Shown here: positions 29,648 through 38,900 of the stretch, piece after piece | How positions within the stretch are numbered: position 1 is the first letter of the stretch | Layout: each line of letters opens with the position of its first letter | Assembly (NCBI RefSeq): GCF_003364205.1 | Contig: NZ_NXLV01000001.1 | Location: 62,001-126,000, forward strand | Source of the DNA: Helicobacter brantae | GTDB taxonomy: Bacteria > Campylobacterota > Campylobacteria > Campylobacterales > Helicobacteraceae | Direction: 5' to 3' | DNA: 64,000 nt | The notes under the pieces: generated by a model | Seen by the model: only the letters and a program-made list of their open reading frames with translations | Databases searched by the model: none | Told to the model about the DNA's origin: nothing | Made by a program: the position numbers and the translations under genes

Positions 29648-31687
29648 TTGGACTTCTTAAAAGGATTGAATGCAAGGCAAAGCGAGGCAGTTGAGTGCAT
29701 TGATGGGGCTTTGCTAATCTTGGCAGGAGCAGGGAGTGGTAAGACAAAAACCCTCATCTCTCGCCTTGCTTATCTTATCGGTGCAGTGGGAATCCCCCCT
29801 AGCTCAATTCTTTGTCTTACCTTTACCAATAAAGCAAGTAATGAGATGAGAGAGAGGGCGATGGCAATGCTTAGGGGGTTTGATTTAGATTCTCAGCCTC
29901 TTCTTTGCACATTTCATAAATTTGGTTTATTGTTTTTGAAGCGATACATTTCTTTGCTTGATAGAGGGGCAAATTTTGTGCTTTTAGATAGTGATGATTG
30001 CAAAAAAATCATCAAAAGTCTTGAGAGTAAAATCGCTACTTCCACCCTTCTCTCAGCAATCTCTTTCTACAAAAATGCCACCCTTAGTCCCTCTGAAGTG
30101 CTTAGTGGTGCAAGAGATGGTGAGGAGAGGAAGATTGCAAAAGTTTATGAGGAGTATCAAGAATATTTATTGAGAAATAATTTGCTTGATTTTGATGATT
30201 TGCTTTATCTCACTTATTTAATCCTAGAGCAAAACCCCTCTTTGGCTTCTCATATTTCCAAGAAATACGCTTATATTATGGTCGATGAGTATCAAGATAC
30301 CAATCCTTTACAATACAAAATCTTAAGGCTTCTCACTCAAGAGCATAGCAATTTGTGCGTAGTGGGAGATGATGATCAGAGCATTTATGGCTGGAGGGGG
30401 GCAGATATTCGCAATATTTTGGAATTCACCCAAGATTTCCCCAATGCAAAGATGATTAAACTAGAGCAAAACTATCGCTCAACCCCTGAGATTTTGAGAG
30501 TGGCAAATGCCTTGATTTCCAAAAACTCTCAACGACTAGGCAAAGTGCTAGAGCCGACTTTGGAAAATGGGGAAGAGGTGGAAGTGAGTGTATATGAGAG
30601 CGATAGAGAGGAGATGAGGGCAATTAGCAAGAAAATCATCGCCTTGCATAAAAGTGGAGTGTCTTATAAAGATATTGCAATCCTTTATCGCCTCAATGGT
30701 ATGGCAAAGAGTGTGGAAGATGGATTGCTTAAAGAGAGAATCCCCTATAAAGTCATTGGCTCTATTCGATTTTATGAAAGATCTGAAGTCAAAGATGTGA
30801 TTAGCTATCTAAGACTTATGGTCAATCCTAGCGATGATTTCTCACTTCTTAGAGTCATCAATCGCCCCAAAAGAGGATTTGGCAAAGCCTCTCAAGATAA
30901 ACTCATCTCACTTGCTAGAGGGAGGAGGATTTATGAGTTTTTTTGCAATGAGAGTGAGTGCAAAGAGGGGATTGGAGAGAAAAATTATAAAACTCTCAAA
31001 GAGTTTTTTGATCTAATTGCCGAGCTTAAAGAGGCATTGAAACATTCTTTTGAGCGATTTGAGGATACATTTTCTCAAAGGATTGATATTTTGAGTGAGT
31101 ATGCAATCAGTGAGAAAGAAGAGAGGGGGAGCAATCTTAAAGAATTGTTTGCCTCACTCAAAGAAGAGATTGCAAAAAATAGAGGGATTGAAGATTTTCT
31201 CAATGATCTGTCTTTGAGTTCAGATCTTGATGTGGAAGTAGAAAATAGCATTTCTTGTATGAGTGTTCATCTAAGCAAGGGGTTGGAGTTTGATTATGTA
31301 TTTGTGGTGGGGTGTGAGAATGGATTTTTCCCATTGCTAGGAGATGGGGGAGATATGGAAGAAGAGAGAAGATTGGGATATGTGGCTTTCACAAGGGCTA
31401 AGAAAAAGCTCTTTTTGAGCTATACTCATATGCGTTTTTATCGAGGAAAATCCTCTTGTCTGCCCCCCTCAAAGTTTTTGTTTGAAGCCAATTTGCTTCA
31501 AGGTGAGAGTGAGACAAGTGAGGGTGTGGGGGAGAGAGTGATGGGTAGTGGGGCAATGGTAAGGCATAAAATCTTTGGAGTGGGGCGAGTGATTGAAGTG
31601 AGTGGAGGGGGCAAAGAGATGAGGGTGAGGGTGAATTTTGGAGGGAATGAGCGGTGGATTTTAAGCTCATTTTTGGAGCTTGTATGA
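29648..31687 (+). CDS. uvrD: UvrD/Rep family 3'-5' DNA helicase
   Basis: A 679-aa superfamily 1A helicase. Motifs in order: GAGSGKTKTL (I, about 26-35), FTNKASNEM (Ia), VDEYQDTNPLQY (II), GDDDQSIYGWRGAD (III), LEQNYRS (IV), SVHLSKGLEFDYVFVVG (V) and LGYVAFTRAKKKL (VI). It probably acts in excision and mismatch repair and in replication restart. The C-terminal region ends in a small domain (VRHKIFGVGRVIEVSGGG) like the UvrD tail that contacts RNA polymerase. The start is TTG, directly after the upstream stop, with GGAG in the preceding codons. The last codon overlaps flgA (ATGA). Confidence 0.93.
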   Translation: MDFLKGLNARQSEAVECIDGALLILAGAGSGKTKTLISRLAYLIGAVGIPPSSILCLTFTNKASNEMRERAMAMLRGFDLDSQPLLCTFHKFGLLFLKRYISLLDRGANFVLLDSDDCKKIIKSLESKIATSTLLSAISFYKNATLSPSEVLSGARDGEERKIAKVYEEYQEYLLRNNLLDFDDLLYLTYLILEQNPSLASHISKKYAYIMVDEYQDTNPLQYKILRLLTQEHSNLCVVGDDDQSIYGWRGADIRNILEFTQDFPNAKMIKLEQNYRSTPEILRVANALISKNSQRLGKVLEPTLENGEEVEVSVYESDREEMRAISKKIIALHKSGVSYKDIAILYRLNGMAKSVEDGLLKERIPYKVIGSIRFYERSEVKDVISYLRLMVNPSDDFSLLRVINRPKRGFGKASQDKLISLARGRRIYEFFCNESECKEGIGEKNYKTLKEFFDLIAELKEALKHSFERFEDTFSQRIDILSEYAISEKEERGSNLKELFASLKEEIAKNRGIEDFLNDLSLSSDLDVEVENSISCMSVHLSKGLEFDYVFVVGCENGFFPLLGDGGDMEEERRLGYVAFTRAKKKLFLSYTHMRFYRGKSSCLPPSKFLFEANLLQGESETSEGVGERVMGSGAMVRHKIFGVGRVIEVSGGGKEMRVRVNFGGNERWILSSFLELV

Positions 31688-32538
31688 GAGTTTTGCTAGG
31701 AATCTTGCTTTTTTTCTCACTAGGGATATGTGAGATTAAAGAGAGATATATCCTCTCTAGCAATGAAATTTACTCCACAGATTTGCTCCCCAAAGCCCCT
31801 AAATTTCTCATCGCAAAATTTGGGGAGAATTTCTCCCTCACACTCTCTAGCCAAAAACTAAAAGAGCTTTTTGCCTCTTATTCTACACCCTTTGAGAGTG
31901 CTTATCCTCAAATCACTTTTTCCTATCACTCCACCCTCCCTCTAGTTCAAGTCAAAGAGCAAATCGCTCAAGCTCTCCTTTTGCAGTATCCCAAAATGCA
32001 AATCCAAAGTATCAATCTCAAACCCATTGGGCGAGATTTGGGTAATGAGAGGGTTTTTGAGTTAAAAACCTTGCAAAATGTGATATTCAAAAAAAAGACT
32101 TTTCAAATCTTGCTCAACACCTCTATGGGTGTAGTGCCGTTTTTGTGTGAAGTGAATGCAAGGCTTGAGGTGTATATAGCAAGAGAGGATATTAGAGCTA
32201 GAGAAGATTTAAGTGTGAGCAATGTAGAGAGAAAGTGGGTGGAGTTTGAGGGATTTATCCAGCCACCAATAAATGAGAGTGAATTTCTCTCCTCATCAGC
32301 TAGAAGCTTTATCAAACAAAATCAAATCATCACAATCAACAAAATCAAGCCCAAACTTTTTGTCAAAAAGGGAGAGATGATAGAAGTAGGGTTAGAAGAG
32401 GGAGGAGTGAAAATCACTACAAGACTTGAGGCATTGCAAAATGGGGGATTGGGAGAGGAGATTATGGCAAAAAATCCAACAAGCAAAAAAAATATCAAAA
32501 TCAAAATTACAGGCGTAGGCAAAGGGGAAATCAAATGA
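31684..32538 (+). CDS. flgA: Flagellar P-ring assembly chaperone FlgA
   Basis: FlgA helps assemble FlgI into the periplasmic P ring. The 284-aa protein has a signal peptide (MRVLLGILLFFSLGICE) and a C-terminal SAF-type domain (about 170-284): VYIAREDIRAREDL, then KPKLFVKKGEMIEV and GVKITTRLEALQNGGLGEEI. I start at 31684, where the ATG overlaps the uvrD stop and gives a proper signal peptide; the in-frame upstream ATG at 31654 lies within uvrD and would mask it. The end overlaps ubiX by 4 nt. Confidence 0.87.
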   Translation: MRVLLGILLFFSLGICEIKERYILSSNEIYSTDLLPKAPKFLIAKFGENFSLTLSSQKLKELFASYSTPFESAYPQITFSYHSTLPLVQVKEQIAQALLLQYPKMQIQSINLKPIGRDLGNERVFELKTLQNVIFKKKTFQILLNTSMGVVPFLCEVNARLEVYIAREDIRAREDLSVSNVERKWVEFEGFIQPPINESEFLSSSARSFIKQNQIITINKIKPKLFVKKGEMIEVGLEEGGVKITTRLEALQNGGLGEEIMAKNPTSKKNIKIKITGVGKGEIK

Positions 32539-33095
32539 AAAAAATCATTTTAGCTATCAGTGGGGCAAGTGCAACAACTCTAGCAATGAAGTTTCTCAAA
32601 GAAGCCCAAAAGAGTGCAGAGTGTTATGTAATCCTCTCTAATGGTGCAAAACTTGTGGCACAAAAGGAGAGAGGAGAGGATTTGAGGGCAAGAATTGAAG
32701 AGCTTGGAGTGAGGGTGTATGAAGAGGAAGAAATGGAGGCTGGAGTGGCTTCAGGGAGCTTTGGGGTGAGTGCAATGGCTGTGATTCCTACAAGTATGAA
32801 TACTTTAGCTAAGATTGCTTATGGAATCGGTGATGAGCTTATCTCTAGGTGTGCGTGTGTAATGCTTAAAGAGAGAAAAACCTTGCTTCTAGCTCCAAGA
32901 GAAATGCCCCTCTCTCCTATCGCATTAGAGAATATGAGCAAACTTGCCTCACTTGGAGTGATTATCGCCCCACCGATTTTGGGGTATTATTCAGGGGCAG
33001 AGAGTTTGGAATCTATGGAAAATTTTTTGGTAGGCAAATGGTTAGATGTGCTAGGAGTAGAAAATGAGCTTTATGAGAGATGGAGGGATAGATGA
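32535..33095 (+). CDS. ubiX: Flavin prenyltransferase
   Basis: UbiX attaches a dimethylallyl group to reduced FMN, giving the cofactor used by UbiD-type decarboxylases. The 186-aa protein opens with the FMN-binding loop AISGASATTLAMKFL and contains the family blocks GSFGVSAMAVIPTSMNTLAKIAYGIGDELI (the S-x-K-T-L-A core) and LLAPREMPLS. Normal length. It overlaps flgA and coaD by 4 nt each. No ubiD is seen in the window. Confidence 0.93.
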   Translation: MKKIILAISGASATTLAMKFLKEAQKSAECYVILSNGAKLVAQKERGEDLRARIEELGVRVYEEEEMEAGVASGSFGVSAMAVIPTSMNTLAKIAYGIGDELISRCACVMLKERKTLLLAPREMPLSPIALENMSKLASLGVIIAPPILGYYSGAESLESMENFLVGKWLDVLGVENELYERWRDR

Positions 33096-33580
33096 GAAGG
33101 GTAGCGATTTATCCAGGGACTTTTGATCCATTGACAAATGGGCATTTTGATATTTTAAATCGGAGTGTAGAAATCTTTGATGAAGTGATTGTAGCTGTGG
33201 CAAAAAATGCTTCAAAATCTCCACTGCTAAGCCTTCAATCTCGCTGTGAGATACTAGAGATTTGCTTAAAAGATTTCAAAAGGGTCAAAGTCGAATCTTT
33301 TGATACGCTTTTGGCTGACTTTGCCAAGAAAAGGGGGGCAAGAGTGATTTTAAGAGGGCTTAGAGCTGTGAGTGATTTTGAATATGAGCTTCAAATGGGG
33401 TATGCCAATCAATCCCTAAACTCTGAGCTTGAAACCCTCTATCTAATGCCAACCTTGCAAAATGCTTTTGTCAGCTCTTCAATTGTAAGGAATATTTTGG
33501 GTTATCAAGGCAAAATCTCTCATCTTGTCCCCAAAGGTGTGGTGGAATATCTCAAAGCAAAGGGTTATGAATGTATGTAG
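33092..33580 (+). CDS. coaD: Phosphopantetheine adenylyltransferase
   Basis: It adenylates 4'-phosphopantetheine, the fourth step of coenzyme A synthesis. The 162-aa protein shows the nucleotidyltransferase motif YPGTFDPLTNGHFDIL (6-21, with the T/H-x-x-H type N-G-H), the substrate-binding block LRGLRAVSDFEYELQM and VSSSIVRNI. Normal length. It overlaps ubiX by 4 nt and tmk by 10 nt. Confidence 0.96.
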   Translation: MRRVAIYPGTFDPLTNGHFDILNRSVEIFDEVIVAVAKNASKSPLLSLQSRCEILEICLKDFKRVKVESFDTLLADFAKKRGARVILRGLRAVSDFEYELQMGYANQSLNSELETLYLMPTLQNAFVSSSIVRNILGYQGKISHLVPKGVVEYLKAKGYECM

Positions 33581-34137
33581 CATTAGAAGGGATAGATACA
33601 GCAGGGAAAAGCACACAGATTTCACTTCTCAAAGAGGCTTTCCCGCAAGGCATTTTTACTCTAGAGCCAGGGGGAAGTAAGCTAGGAGTAAGACTAAGAG
33701 AGATTTTGCTTGAGGGGGAGTTTTCTCTAAGCTCTAGGGCTGAGTTTTTGCTCTTTCTCTCTGATAGGGCAGAGCATTGCTCTAAAGTTTTGCTCCCCAA
33801 TCGCGATAAGCTCATCATCTCTGATCGCTCACTTATTTCAGGGATTGCATATGCCAAGAGTTTGCCACTAGAAGAGGTTATCTCTCTCAATCTCTTTGCC
33901 ACAGAGGGGTATAAGCCTGATTTGGTGGTTTTATTGGAGCTTAGCAAAGAGGAGCTAGAGAGGAGATTGGGGGAGAAAAGGCAAGATAGCATTGAGCTTA
34001 GGGGGAGTGAGTATTTGCTAGAGATTCAAAAGAGAATGATACAGGCGTGTGAGAGGCTAGGAGTGAGATTATTGAGGGTTGATGCGTCTTTGCAAAGAGA
34101 GCAAATCCATAACAAAATCAAAAAAGAGCTGAATTGA
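33571..34137 (+). CDS. tmk: Thymidylate kinase
   Basis: It phosphorylates dTMP to dTDP. The 188-aa protein has the P-loop LEGIDTAGKSTQ (4-15), the FTLEPGGSKLG block (the E-P-G of the family) and ISDRSLISGIAYA, the D-R-S/Y region that contacts the substrate; a lid region rich in E and R follows. The start overlaps coaD by 10 nt; the stop overlaps the next start (TTGA). Confidence 0.95.
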   Translation: MYVALEGIDTAGKSTQISLLKEAFPQGIFTLEPGGSKLGVRLREILLEGEFSLSSRAEFLLFLSDRAEHCSKVLLPNRDKLIISDRSLISGIAYAKSLPLEEVISLNLFATEGYKPDLVVLLELSKEELERRLGEKRQDSIELRGSEYLLEIQKRMIQACERLGVRLLRVDASLQREQIHNKIKKELN

Positions 34138-34697
34138 AGTGCTTGTCTTGTGGGAAATGGAGCTTTAGGATTATCTGTAAAAATTGTCAATCTCTAATCA
34201 CTCTCAAGCCCACTTTGAGGCTAGTGGGGGATTTGAAGGTTTATAGCTTTTTTGCTTATAGCGAGATTGAATCTTTGCTTCACTACAAATACTCTCCTGT
34301 GGGATCAAGGGTGTATAGGGTGTTATGCAAGATTGCAAGAGAGTATTTTGCCCCCACTTTTTCTCTCAAAGAAGCCTATGGAGTAGGGATAGATGATAGT
34401 GTGAGAAGAGGGTATTCACATAATGGAATCTTTTTGAGTGAGTTTAGAAAATGTGGAATCAAGCCCATTTATGGAGAGCTTTTGGCACAAAGTGATGTGA
34501 GCTATGCAGGAAAAAGCCTAGAGTATCGCCAAACCCACCCCAAAGGCTTTGCTACACACTTAAAGGAGAGAAAAAATCTCATCATCTTTGATGATATCAT
34601 TACCACAGGAGTGAGTTTGAGTGAGGCTAAAAGAGTGCTAGAGCAAGAGGGAAATGAAGTGCTTTTTGCCTTGGTGCTTTGTAATGCTAGGGGGTAG
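34134..34697 (+). CDS. ComF-like phosphoribosyltransferase-domain protein
   Basis: 187 aa. The N terminus has a four-cysteine zinc-ribbon (C-L-S-C at 3-6 and C-K-N-C at 15-18), and the C-terminal part has a PRPP-binding loop LIIFDDIITTGVSLSEA (about 150-166). This is the ComF layout; ComF supports natural transformation in Helicobacter and other genera. The start is TTG overlapping the tmk stop. Last gene of the serS operon. A competence role is inferred from the family. Confidence 0.85.
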   Translation: MKCLSCGKWSFRIICKNCQSLITLKPTLRLVGDLKVYSFFAYSEIESLLHYKYSPVGSRVYRVLCKIAREYFAPTFSLKEAYGVGIDDSVRRGYSHNGIFLSEFRKCGIKPIYGELLAQSDVSYAGKSLEYRQTHPKGFATHLKERKNLIIFDDIITTGVSLSEAKRVLEQEGNEVLFALVLCNARG

Positions 34698-34740
34698 GGG
34701 CTAGTGAGTTGCTCTAAGAAAGATATAAAAATACGCATAA

Positions 34741-34780
34741 TTAGTAAAACAATATGTATAATTACTAAAATTTTAGGAGG
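34741..34780 (+). promoter_or_regulatory. Promoter, inverted repeat and ribosome site of the esterase gene
   Basis: A consensus -10 TATAAT lies at 34757-34762 with TG two positions before it. It is bracketed by the inverted repeat TTAGTAA (34741-34747) and TTACTAA (34762-34768), 14 nt apart, which would place a dimeric regulator over the promoter. AGGAGG (34775-34780) sits 6 nt before the ATG. The esterase is therefore probably transcribed separately from the serS operon. Confidence 0.6.
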
Positions 34781-34786
34781 AAGTAA

Positions 34787-35794
34787 ATGAGGATTTTAAT
34801 GTGTGCATTATTATGCCTAGCAAGTGTGTTTGCCAAAGAAGGAGGAGATAAGTTGGGTTATGCCAAAGGTGCAGAGGTAGTCAAGGTGGAGATCAAAAAC
34901 CCTGTGATTATTGATAGTATCTCAGGTGTGATTTTCTCTCAAATCAAAGATACACGATCAGTAAGAGGACTAAGAATGTCGCTTCTTATTCCACGCACTA
35001 ATGAGCTAAAGCCTTGTGTGGTGTATGTGCCTGGAGGTGGGTTTAGCAGTGCAGATTATGAGAAGTTTAGCGAAATGCGTTATGCCCTTGCAAAAGCAGG
35101 ATTTGTGGTAGCTGCTGTGGAGTATCGTGTAGTGCCAAATAAATTTCCTGCCTTAGTTGTAGATGCAAAGAGTGCGATAAGATATCTTAGAGAGCATTAC
35201 AAAGAGTATGGAATCAACCCAAAAGCTATCGGAATTTTGGGAGATTCTGCAGGTGGGTATCTCTCTCAAATGGTAGCGATGAGTGCAGGAGAGTATAATC
35301 AAGGCGATTATCTCAATCAATCCTCAGAAGTGCAGTCTGCTGTGAGTATGTATGGGATTTCCAATCTCTTAAATATTGGAGAGGGATTCCCTCCTGAAAT
35401 CCAAAAAGTTCATGCTTCTCCTGCTGTAACTGAAGCTTTGCTAGTCAATGGTGTGGCATTTAGGGATTTTGCAGGAGCTAGTATTGATAGCGATCCTACA
35501 AAAGCACTCAAAGCCTCTCCTATGGGACACCTTGAGGGGAAAAAGCCCCCACTTCTTTTGATGCACGGAGATAAAGATACTTTGGTTTCTCCTGCTCAAA
35601 GCTCTCAAATGTATGAGGCACTCAAAAAACGAGGGCAAAAAGTAGAGTATATTATCGTTGAGGGTGCAGGACACGGGGATATCACTTGGTTTCAAGAGCC
35701 AATCATCAATAGAGTTGTAGAGTGGTTCAAACAAACTTTGCCAAAGCCAATCCCTGATAAAGAGATTTCACAAGATAAAAACGCAAATTTATAA
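34787..35794 (+). CDS. Secreted alpha/beta-hydrolase (esterase/lipase-like)
   Basis: 335 aa with a signal peptide (1-16, MRILMCALLCLASVFA|K). Oxyanion-hole loop VYVPGGGFS (about 83-91), nucleophile elbow GILGDSAGGYLS (Ser about 164), an acid in MHGDKDTLVSP (about 265) and a histidine in GAGHGDITW (about 290) make up a full catalytic triad. It resembles bacterial carboxylesterases of the BD-FAE/lipase family acting in the periplasm or outside; the substrate is unknown. It stands alone between two operons. The C terminus ends in a charged tail (PDKEISQDKNANL). Confidence 0.85.
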   Translation: MRILMCALLCLASVFAKEGGDKLGYAKGAEVVKVEIKNPVIIDSISGVIFSQIKDTRSVRGLRMSLLIPRTNELKPCVVYVPGGGFSSADYEKFSEMRYALAKAGFVVAAVEYRVVPNKFPALVVDAKSAIRYLREHYKEYGINPKAIGILGDSAGGYLSQMVAMSAGEYNQGDYLNQSSEVQSAVSMYGISNLLNIGEGFPPEIQKVHASPAVTEALLVNGVAFRDFAGASIDSDPTKALKASPMGHLEGKKPPLLLMHGDKDTLVSPAQSSQMYEALKKRGQKVEYIIVEGAGHGDITWFQEPIINRVVEWFKQTLPKPIPDKEISQDKNANL

Positions 35795-35878
35795 GGAGAG
35801 TTTTCTCTTTTGTAAGTTGATTTCAAAGAGGGGGAGAGGGTTTGAGGCTTGTAGTGAGAAACTCTCTTTGAGAATCTT

Positions 35879-35892
35879 GGGGGAAGCTCCCC
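35879..35892 (-). terminator. Weak GC hairpin after the 1404-aa autotransporter
   Basis: GGGG-GAAGCT-CCCC forms a short GC stem 16 nt after the autotransporter stop codon. There is no clear U-run on either strand, so it is at best an imperfect terminator. It could serve both converging genes. Confidence 0.35.
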
Positions 35893-35907
35893 TTATCGCT
35901 CCATTAT

Positions 35908-38900
35908 TTAGAAGCTATATCTTGCTCCAAGATTGAACTGCATATGCACTCTTTGCTTATCTCCAAAACTTTTTTCTACATCGATATACATTCTAGCTCC
36001 CTTAGTTAGCTCAATATTGCTTCCCACATTGACAATCGCTCGTCCATTGCTCTCCACTCTATCAAGCTGTGCTATGGTTTGACTTCCCCCTCCATTAGCT
36101 CCCAAATCTCCTCCTTTGATATAATCACACTCATAGAATGCTCCTGCATACAAAGTAGCAAATCCATTTTCTGTATTGAATTTCTTTCCAAGACTTGCTC
36201 CAGCTCTAGTTCGGAGGGTAAAAATTGCATCTTGATAAGCATAAAGCTCTGAAGAAGAATCAAAAATAGTTCGTGCAAAATCACTTTGATTGAAATATCC
36301 CATTGAAATCTCTACTTGTGGATCAATATACCAATTTCCTTTTTCATTCTCTGCAAACTTGTAGCGATAACCAAATTCATCACTCAAGATTGTTGCAAAG
36401 TTTTTGATTTTGTTCATTGAGCTAGAATTGTTGCTCATAGAGAATTTGCTCAAAATATAATCAAATTTAAGAATGGTATCATTATACCAACCACTATCGG
36501 CTACATAGGAGTTGTAAAGCCCTACTTCTATGATATTGGAGCTGATATTGTCAAGCCCAATGCTACTAATCAGACTTGTGTTTGCTGTGATATTGATCAT
36601 TTTACTTTTAGTCGATGAGCTTCCATAGGCTAGGGCAATTCCCATATAGTTTCTTGCACTCTCTCCCACTTCAATAGAGTAGTCATATCCTCCTTGAATG
36701 GTTACATAATCACTCTTGCCCCCAGCTCCAAAACTATGACTTGTAGAACCCCCAAAGATTCTAGCCCATACTCCATGATTGCTATCATTCTCTCTTAGCT
36801 CCCCCATTCTTTTATTGAGTGAGTTAAAATTGGCAAGGAATAAATCATAGTTTATCATTAGAGCCGTATTTGCCATTTCTTGAAACACAGGATCAACCCC
36901 TAAGTCAATTATTTTTCCCACATAGTAGTTTGTGATTTGATTATCAGATGTAGTGATAAGCTCAACTTTGATTCTATCAATCCCAATAAGACTTTCCCCA
37001 CCCTCTACGACTATTCCTGAGCCATTTTTAGTTTGTGCAACAAGAGTGTTGTCTGCACCAAGATGACTGCTGTAAGCAATGTCGTGAATATCACTTTCAC
37101 CAATGAGTGTGATGATAGCTTTAGCTCCATTGTTTCCTCCATTGAAAATCACTCTATCATTTTGGATAGAACTTGCAAAGAGCTTGAAGGTTGCTTCTCC
37201 TGAAGTGAAGCTGTCGATTGTGAGAGAATTGCGAAGTCTTGCATCATTTGTTACTTTTTGAGTGGCTTGAAGTGTGTTTGGAGTATGATTGAGATTGATA
37301 ACCCCATTTCCTGAGAGGTTTGAGATGTGATTAGAGCTTGTCCCGAAAGTAAGTGTCCCACCATTAAGAGCCACATTGATAGCTCCTCCATTGCCCTTGT
37401 CTATCCCACCTTGAGTGTGGAGTGTTGCACTACTATTGACTTGAAGGGTGAGTCCTTTGCCACTTGCAACTGAAGTGCTATTGATTTGATCCATAATCGT
37501 TGCTGATTGATTGAAGGCCAGAGTATTGTTTGTCCCACTTGAAGCACTTACAGATCTAATATTAGCATTTCCATTCTCAAAGCCTTTCAGTGTGAGTGTG
37601 ATTGATTTGTCGTTTCCACCCTTGAAGTTGATTTTGAGGTTATTTCCATTTTCCAAAGTATCAATGCTTGTGGCAATAGAGCTATTAGTGCTATCAAGGA
37701 TTAGAGTATTGCATTGATTGACATTATTGTCGATAGAGGCAAGTGCTGTGAGGGTAGTGATTTGATTGGTTGCACCTTTGAGGGTAAGGGTAGTTCCACT
37801 TTTAGAGAGAGCAATGTTGTTTTCTCCCCCTGTTGTGGAAAGATTGCCCTCAAAAGTAGAATTTCCTCCAAGAGTGAAGCTATTTATCCCTCTTACTGAG
37901 GCTGAAATGTTGCCACCAAAAGTGTTTTCTCCCTCTCCTGCAAAGATGATGATATTTCTACCATATGCAAAATAGCTCCCACTCTCTGCAATGATGTTCC
38001 CTTGTATAGAGTTTGTGCCAGATCCATTGGTGTAGATGATATTGTCTGCATACTTTTGTCCATAAGAGTTATTATCTGAGATAATGCCTGTTGCATTTGC
38101 TTTGACTTCATCTGAGATATTGATATTTTCCACATTGATATAATTGCCCCCTACAGTATTATCCACACTTATAGAAGCAAGAGAGAATGTGCCTTTTGCT
38201 GTATAAGTATCTTTGGTAAAAATTGCACTCATATTGTCTTGTTGGATAGAGGGGTTAGTGGCATTACCAAAAATGGCTGTATCATATCCATTTTCTTGAG
38301 TGATAAGATTTGCTCCAATAATATTGCTTCCATAGTTTGCCTTGATTGCTCCAAGTGTTTGTGCTGGGGTTGTATCAGAGTTGTTGAAACTTAGGGCATT
38401 GAAATTTTGGTAAGCTCTTGAGGCAGTTGTTCCTATCGCAGATATTTCTGTAAGGACAACCGAATTACTAGAAGCTCCTAGCAAAAGCGTATTATTAGAG
38501 TTTCTCTCATAAGGATTCCCTCCACTATTATTGACTTTGATAGAAATAGCCTTATCGCTTTCTCCAAGTTTGGCTGAAGTTCCTGTAAGGACAATAAGAT
38601 TATTGTGTCCTCTTATTGCATCGCTAGAGGAGGAAACTGAAGAAAGGATATTGCCTTTGATTGTGGTGTCTCCATTGATATTGATATAGTTTTTTCCATT
38701 GGCATTAGCGATAATAGAGTTGTTGTTATTGTTTGCTCCAAAGACAAAAGTTCCTTCAGCTGAATGAGTAGATTTGATAAATTCTGTGAAAAATCCATTT
38801 TGTATAGTGGGGGTATTTGAGCCAAAGAGAGTGGAGTTATAAGCAATTATCGGATCGTCAGCATTGTTTGTTGTAACGAGATTTTTTCCAATGATATTAT

